Below, piece by piece: positions 54,101-60,100 of a stretch of DNA of 64,000 nt (its first letter is position 1; each line of letters starts with the position of its first letter). Source of the stretch: Apostichopus japonicus (lineage: Eukaryota; Echinodermata; Holothuroidea; Aspidochirotida; Stichopodidae); assembly GCF_037975245.1 (NCBI RefSeq), contig NC_092568.1, positions 32,026,501-32,090,500 on the forward strand, written 5' to 3'. The notes beneath the pieces are model-generated. The model was not told where the DNA came from and ran no database searches. It worked only from the letters and a program-made list of their open reading frames with translations. The position numbers were made by a program, and so were the translations under genes.

Positions 54101-57100
54101 TGTTGAACTATTGTACTAGCTAAGTAGTTCCAACTTGGTGGGTACAAGAACCCTATCGAAATTGGTGGAGATCAAAGATCATTTGCTGTCAACATAAATC
54201 ATAGTCTGAAAACCTTGTAAACACAGTTATTCAAAAAGCACATTTTTGTTGAACTTCATACTTGGTATGTAGCCTAGATCCAACTTGGTGAGTACAAGAA
54301 CCCAATTGGAATTGGTAGAAGTCTGAAATTCTTGTAAACATGATAGCTCCAACATTAAAGCTACTCTACGTACTCTAAGTAATCTGTGAGTTCTCTGATG
54401 CTCCTATCACGTTATCCTTGGACAAGTTGAACTCACTTACTCTACATTATTAGTCAGATAGTTAAATCGAATTTCTGATAAAATTATGTGGCAAGGAATC
54501 ACAAAGCCTTCATTGCTTTTTGGATAGGAACACAAATAACAAAAAACAAATAAGAAGACCATGATAGTGATGTATTTTAATATTGTTGATGCGTTGTATT
54601 GCTCTCCAACATTCCAAGTAACAGCCATCAGGCCAGTAGTAAACTGTATGTTTGACTTGTCACAGTTTGTGTGCATTTTTTTTAAAGGTATTATACATAA
54701 CTCGTAAACTTTTGTCATATTTACCAACTCGTTGTCAAAGGTATCTTAGCTTGTCAATATTTTCACAGGGTACTTGGTGGTGAAGAAGTGTAGTTTATGT
54801 ATTTGAGAAAATGGGGCAGGGGAAGGGGTAGGGTCTGGGGTAGGGATTGCGTGATCTTGATCTTCAAAGGCGAACAGCTGAAACAAAACCAGACTGTACA
54901 CCTTTAAATTGGATTGATTGGATCATTAGACAATGAGGCAAGTGAAATTAGACAGAAACAAAAGGGCAATGAGATGAAAGGAAGTAGCAGAGATGAACTG
55001 GACTCTGATAAGTGATATTCGATCCCTCTGGAACCCTCTTGCACTGTGAAGTTGCCGCTGTTTTTTGTACTCCACAAAATGAACTCTGGACACAGTGGTA
55101 ATTTATCCACACTCTGTTTAAAGGGCATTGAAGACATGCCCCAAACCATGTGCTGCGCTCTGAAAAAGTTAACTTTCCGTTGCTCGCAAGTGAAGTTTTC
55201 TGCTTGTCGCTACAAAATGCAAACAGTAATGAAACGTGATACCTTGTTATCTTTTATCTAGACCTGAGATGTCCATCACTGCTCTGTACACTGTGTTGTG
55301 GGCATTGATCGTAGCTGTATGTATTGACTGTACACTAGTGCCTAATTACCGACGACGGTAGCAAGCTGTGTGTGTATCTTCTGGGATCGATGGTGGTGTC
55401 TAACACTTCTGTTACACCTCATTCGAAACTTGGTTAGATTCCTTCGTAGTTGTATGTATTGACTGTACACTAATGTCTAACTATCGACGGTAGCAAGCTG
55501 TGTGTGTATTTTCTGGGATCGATGGTGGTGTCTAACATTTCTGTTACACCTCATTCGAAACTAGGTCAGATAACCGGCATGAGACGTTCCTTTGTGCGCG
55601 AGTCTTCACACCCTTTGACTAAATTGTAGATTCATTGCTCACAAAACTGGGTAGCAAAATACTGCAGATTGATCAAATTGTGGTGATGTTAAAGGTTAAT
55701 TAATTTGAAATAAACACGTCCGTTTGAGCAGAAAGAGGTATGTTGCAGACTTGTCCGCTGGAAGAGGATTCAATTGACACATATATACATGTAGTAAATT
55801 ACGACTTTCAATCATTGACATCACATTTCCTTCCCTGTTTGTGGTGGTCAATGAAAGTGATATTTCGGAAATTGCAAAGAAGCATATCCTGAAAGGACAA
55901 GAGCATCTTTACAGCCGAAATATATGTAGTTTGTTTGCATCATTGCATATCCGGCTAACACTCTTAGTTTAAAGCCTCAGCAATATCCTTTATGGATAGT
56001 ATAGAAACTATTAAAAGCATCAATTTAAAAAACCAAATTATCATAATAGTTTGTTCTTCAATCACTTTTACAATATTCTTTCTTCATGTTGGCCTATAGA
56101 ATTTAACGAGAGATCTATGGAAAGGATCAAGGGTAGCATTTTGAATACTGTGGGTATCTGTGGCTGTATACTCATGAAATATCAATAGATTTCTTGACTT
56201 GAACAATTTTCACTACCTCAGTCATAATAATTCTGTTCCTATTCCACAACCCCTCCCCAAGTTGTTCAGAATTACTGTAAATTACTACTAAAATATCTTT
56301 TTATAACATAATTATGTTTCTCTATTAACCCTCTCACTTGTTCATACATGTATAGGCATCCATACTGCACGTAATTTGTTTCATTGGCTGTCGTCACCAG
56401 CCTACAGTTTCAACGATAATGCCAGAGGATAGCTTTCAAGTCTCTATTGAAACCATTCACATAAGGTTTTAACAAGCCCTTTCACTTTTAGTATATTTCG
56501 CAGAAAGCGAAACACCTACGTAGTTAGATTTCCGGAAGTGTTGGACAAAGATCAATAAATCGAAGGTCTATCTGCTTCTATTTTCGAACAGGATATGACG
56601 TCAGACTTTTGATTTGCTACGTAAAAGAGATTTGTAGATCCGTGACGTGATAGTGTATCTAATAAAAGAAATGATTGGACATGAAAGGAGCATTTAACAT
56701 ACACGTGGTCATCAAAGGTCGTTTCATTATATTGCCCTTCCCCCCCCAGAGCTAACTTGAATGAAATGTTTCGAAACCGACACTAATATCGCGAGTAGTT
56801 TAATGGTTGGTAAATGTGACCGGATGGAAGCGGTCTGTACATGCATTCATATGGTCTGAAACCGACTCGAATATCAACCATTATAGGCGAGAGTTATTCA
56901 TACATGCCCCAAAGAATAAAATTTATCTCAAGTATTTGCAGAGGTGAAATAGTTGATAGCACAACCGGATGGAGATGTAGGGGTGTGGGTGGAGGGTGGA
57001 GGTCTAATTAATGGTCTAAGGGAAATGAAGCGTATTTCAAGTCTACCCATTTGAATTGAATCCACTCTGAAATAGTACTGCACTGTTTAAGTTTATCTCG

Positions 57101-60100
57101 ATTTTGGCACAAGTTTGAGCAATTTATGTTTTGGAAACGAGCCGAGGACTAGAAGGGGGTGGTTTTCATAGTACTAAAAATGTTCAGTTGTTGGAGTGGT
57201 AGTCTCTCTGGTATAACCACTTAGTTTGTAGGTGGGTTTCTCACATCCCACTACCATCATTTGCTACACCTCCAACTTCCTGACCCCCCCCCCACCATAT
57301 CAATCCATTCCCTCTGAGTGATAGTTCAGCAAAGTAGCATTAGTAAAATTATAATTTGACTAATTACTAATTTAGAATACACATTGTAAATGTATACCAG
57401 ATTCTTCTGTGACTGTTGAGCATTTTATGTATGAAATTCACAATTAGGAAAATGATGAGTAACGTTTCTAATGGTATCAAGATAAGTACATGAAGGAGGG
57501 GTACAGCAATACACTGTGAAAGGGGTTCAAAAGGTTACCAACTTTCTTACCACATGTTCGTTTGATCATTTTTGGCAGTCATTTATCGATGAAGTCGATG
57601 GGTTCCGTTCGAAACCAGAAGCTGTGTGTACCTTATCTCAACAATTGTTAGTCGTAGATGAAGGGAATGTTTCTGCCGTGACTGATGCAAACAACCTACA
57701 ACGGAGATATGACAACCTGACAGTTCAGCTAAAGGTTTGTTGTGATAGCTTCTGTACTGTATTTGAAATGTGATCAAAACTTAAATGCTGGATGTAAACA
57801 TATCACATATCACATTTTTTCCATTTTTTTTCTTTTTTTCTTGTGTCATCTTACAATGTCAATTAACTGACAACTTTCTGGCACAAACTGGCATCCCTTG
57901 AAAGTTCCCTTTTTTTTTTTTGGCATTAATTTTTTTAAATTTTTTGATACCACGCGATTATATGCACAATGCAGACTATTACTAGATGAAACTAGACCAG
58001 ATTTCATTCAAACAATGAAAGTACTGAAGAAAAAAGTAGGAACCTTGTCTCAGTTTTGATAAATTGTAATCTTTAATTGTGAGCAGTTCTTGGTATTGCT
58101 GTGTTCTCAACGATAGAATGTATTGTTTACTTGGCTAGGACTCCCTCTATTGTTTAATTGTTTTTAATTAACTAAATTCTCCAAGAGGTAGACCTAAATT
58201 GTGTATAAACGACATAGCTTTGCAGAGATGGAATATCCTATTTGATTCCATGCTCCCTTAATGGTGGTTCTAGGGTTAAGGGTCAGATATGTGATATGGG
58301 AGGGAATTTTATTGGGTTAAGGTTCAGATATGAGATGGATGGATACTGCAAGGGGAGAGAATTTAACCAAACTTTACAGTATTTCACAATTTTGACAGGT
58401 TTAACTTGTTGAATATTTTCACAGAAGTTGGAACCATCTGTCTTTTGCAATTTGTTAAGTGTTTCCTATCTTGTAACTTGTAAACCACTGTCTTCAAACT
58501 GTTTATTACAGGAAATAAAATTGTGGAAATGAAATAGTAGAAATAAAATAAAAGTTTTACAGAAAGTTCGGTGGTAGGTATAGTAATCTGGTTGATTGTT
58601 TGGTTTCACTTTTCTCTACAATTGGCCGTCAGATCTGTAGAGACTTTTGTAATCAGATCATATCATATATATGTTCTAACATATTATTTTGACAGTTTAA
58701 TAAACTAACTATATTAACTAGGTTGCTAAGTGGCTTTCATTTTCATCTGTAGGACGTCCTACTTAGTGTGACAGAAAACATTTCCAAGCAGAGGGCATTG
58801 GAAGATAAATTGAAATCTGCCGATGAAGCTTTACAAGACATCAGTGAGTTACTAGAACCAGTTGTAAAGAAGCAGCTAGCATTTGAAGAGAGTGCCTCAC
58901 AAACAGATGGGACCCCAATGCCTAGCCAGGTAAGGAAATAATGGAAAAAATAAAGGAAGAATTCATGCTAAGACAGACTGTTTCAAGACTTTTATACACT
59001 TTCAGTTTCAACAGCATTTTCCAAGGACTGAAGGAAGTTAGACAACCTGACACCAACTAAGGATTTGGCTCTTCTCCCTCCTCCCCCAGATCCCCTCCCC
59101 CCAGATCCCCACACACATACAGGTGTGTAATCTGTCCCATGTATGTATCCCGAGGACAAGAGTATATTGTGAAACAAACAAAACAGATCCAATTAAAGAA
59201 ACAACAAGAAATGTTTTGGTCACATTTCTTGGTTATAGTCTATCAAAATTGATAGTAGATATCGCTTAATCCGCTCAAAGCCTGCTTCTCTCATATATTT
59301 TATAGATTTTCAACTCTCATTTTGGTTTGTCTGGTAAACTTTATTAAGCATGATGACCCTGGTTTTGCTACTGACATTGGGATGGACTGTACAAGACAAT
59401 TGCATCTTGCATGATTTTTATATTGACAAATCACATTCAGCCTGGACTGTAAAACATAGTTTATAGTTAAAGATGTAATTTTTCACTTGTGTTTGATCAT
59501 TTTTAGACTTTCGTCCTGTATGGGACGTCATTTAGTGCTTATGCAATTGTCATTCATGATTTTAAGTTTACAGACATGGTTCTATGAAGATTGTTACTGG
59601 CAGACTTACCTTGGAAAGGAAAATTGGATAAGACTAAAATGATACAAATTATTAGTGTTGGTTCCATATGTGACGTGTGCACACCAGTCATAGGTGTAGG
59701 CTAAATGTTGCAAAAAGTTTCGGTAATAAGTTGAAAAGTATTGTAATAATTTAAAGAAGGAGAAAATTATTCACATGTTGTCTGTGGGACTATTTAGTTC
59801 ATAAGAATGCCCACATATTTCCATTACCTTCAGTTAAAAAATACTTGTATTATGACAAATCATTGTTATAATACTTTGTATGCTTCAGTGAGTAATGTTC
59901 CACCTCCTCCCCTCCCTTCCCCTCCCCTCCCCTCCCCTCTCCTCCCCTCCTCACTCCATCCTACCACCACACAAATAGTATTTATAGGCTAGACTGACTA
60001 TGTAAATATTAAACAATGTTACTACCATTTTGTGAATCAGTGCATAATGTTCATAGCAGACTCTATTGTGGCTGTATCATACAGTTTTATCTATGTGGAA

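Noticed and set aside
38435-57578. A missed spectrin exon inside the 19-kb intron
   Set aside because: The half-half-full exon rhythm continues without a gap from exon 27 to exon 28, and no spectrin-like frame with splice signals was found.
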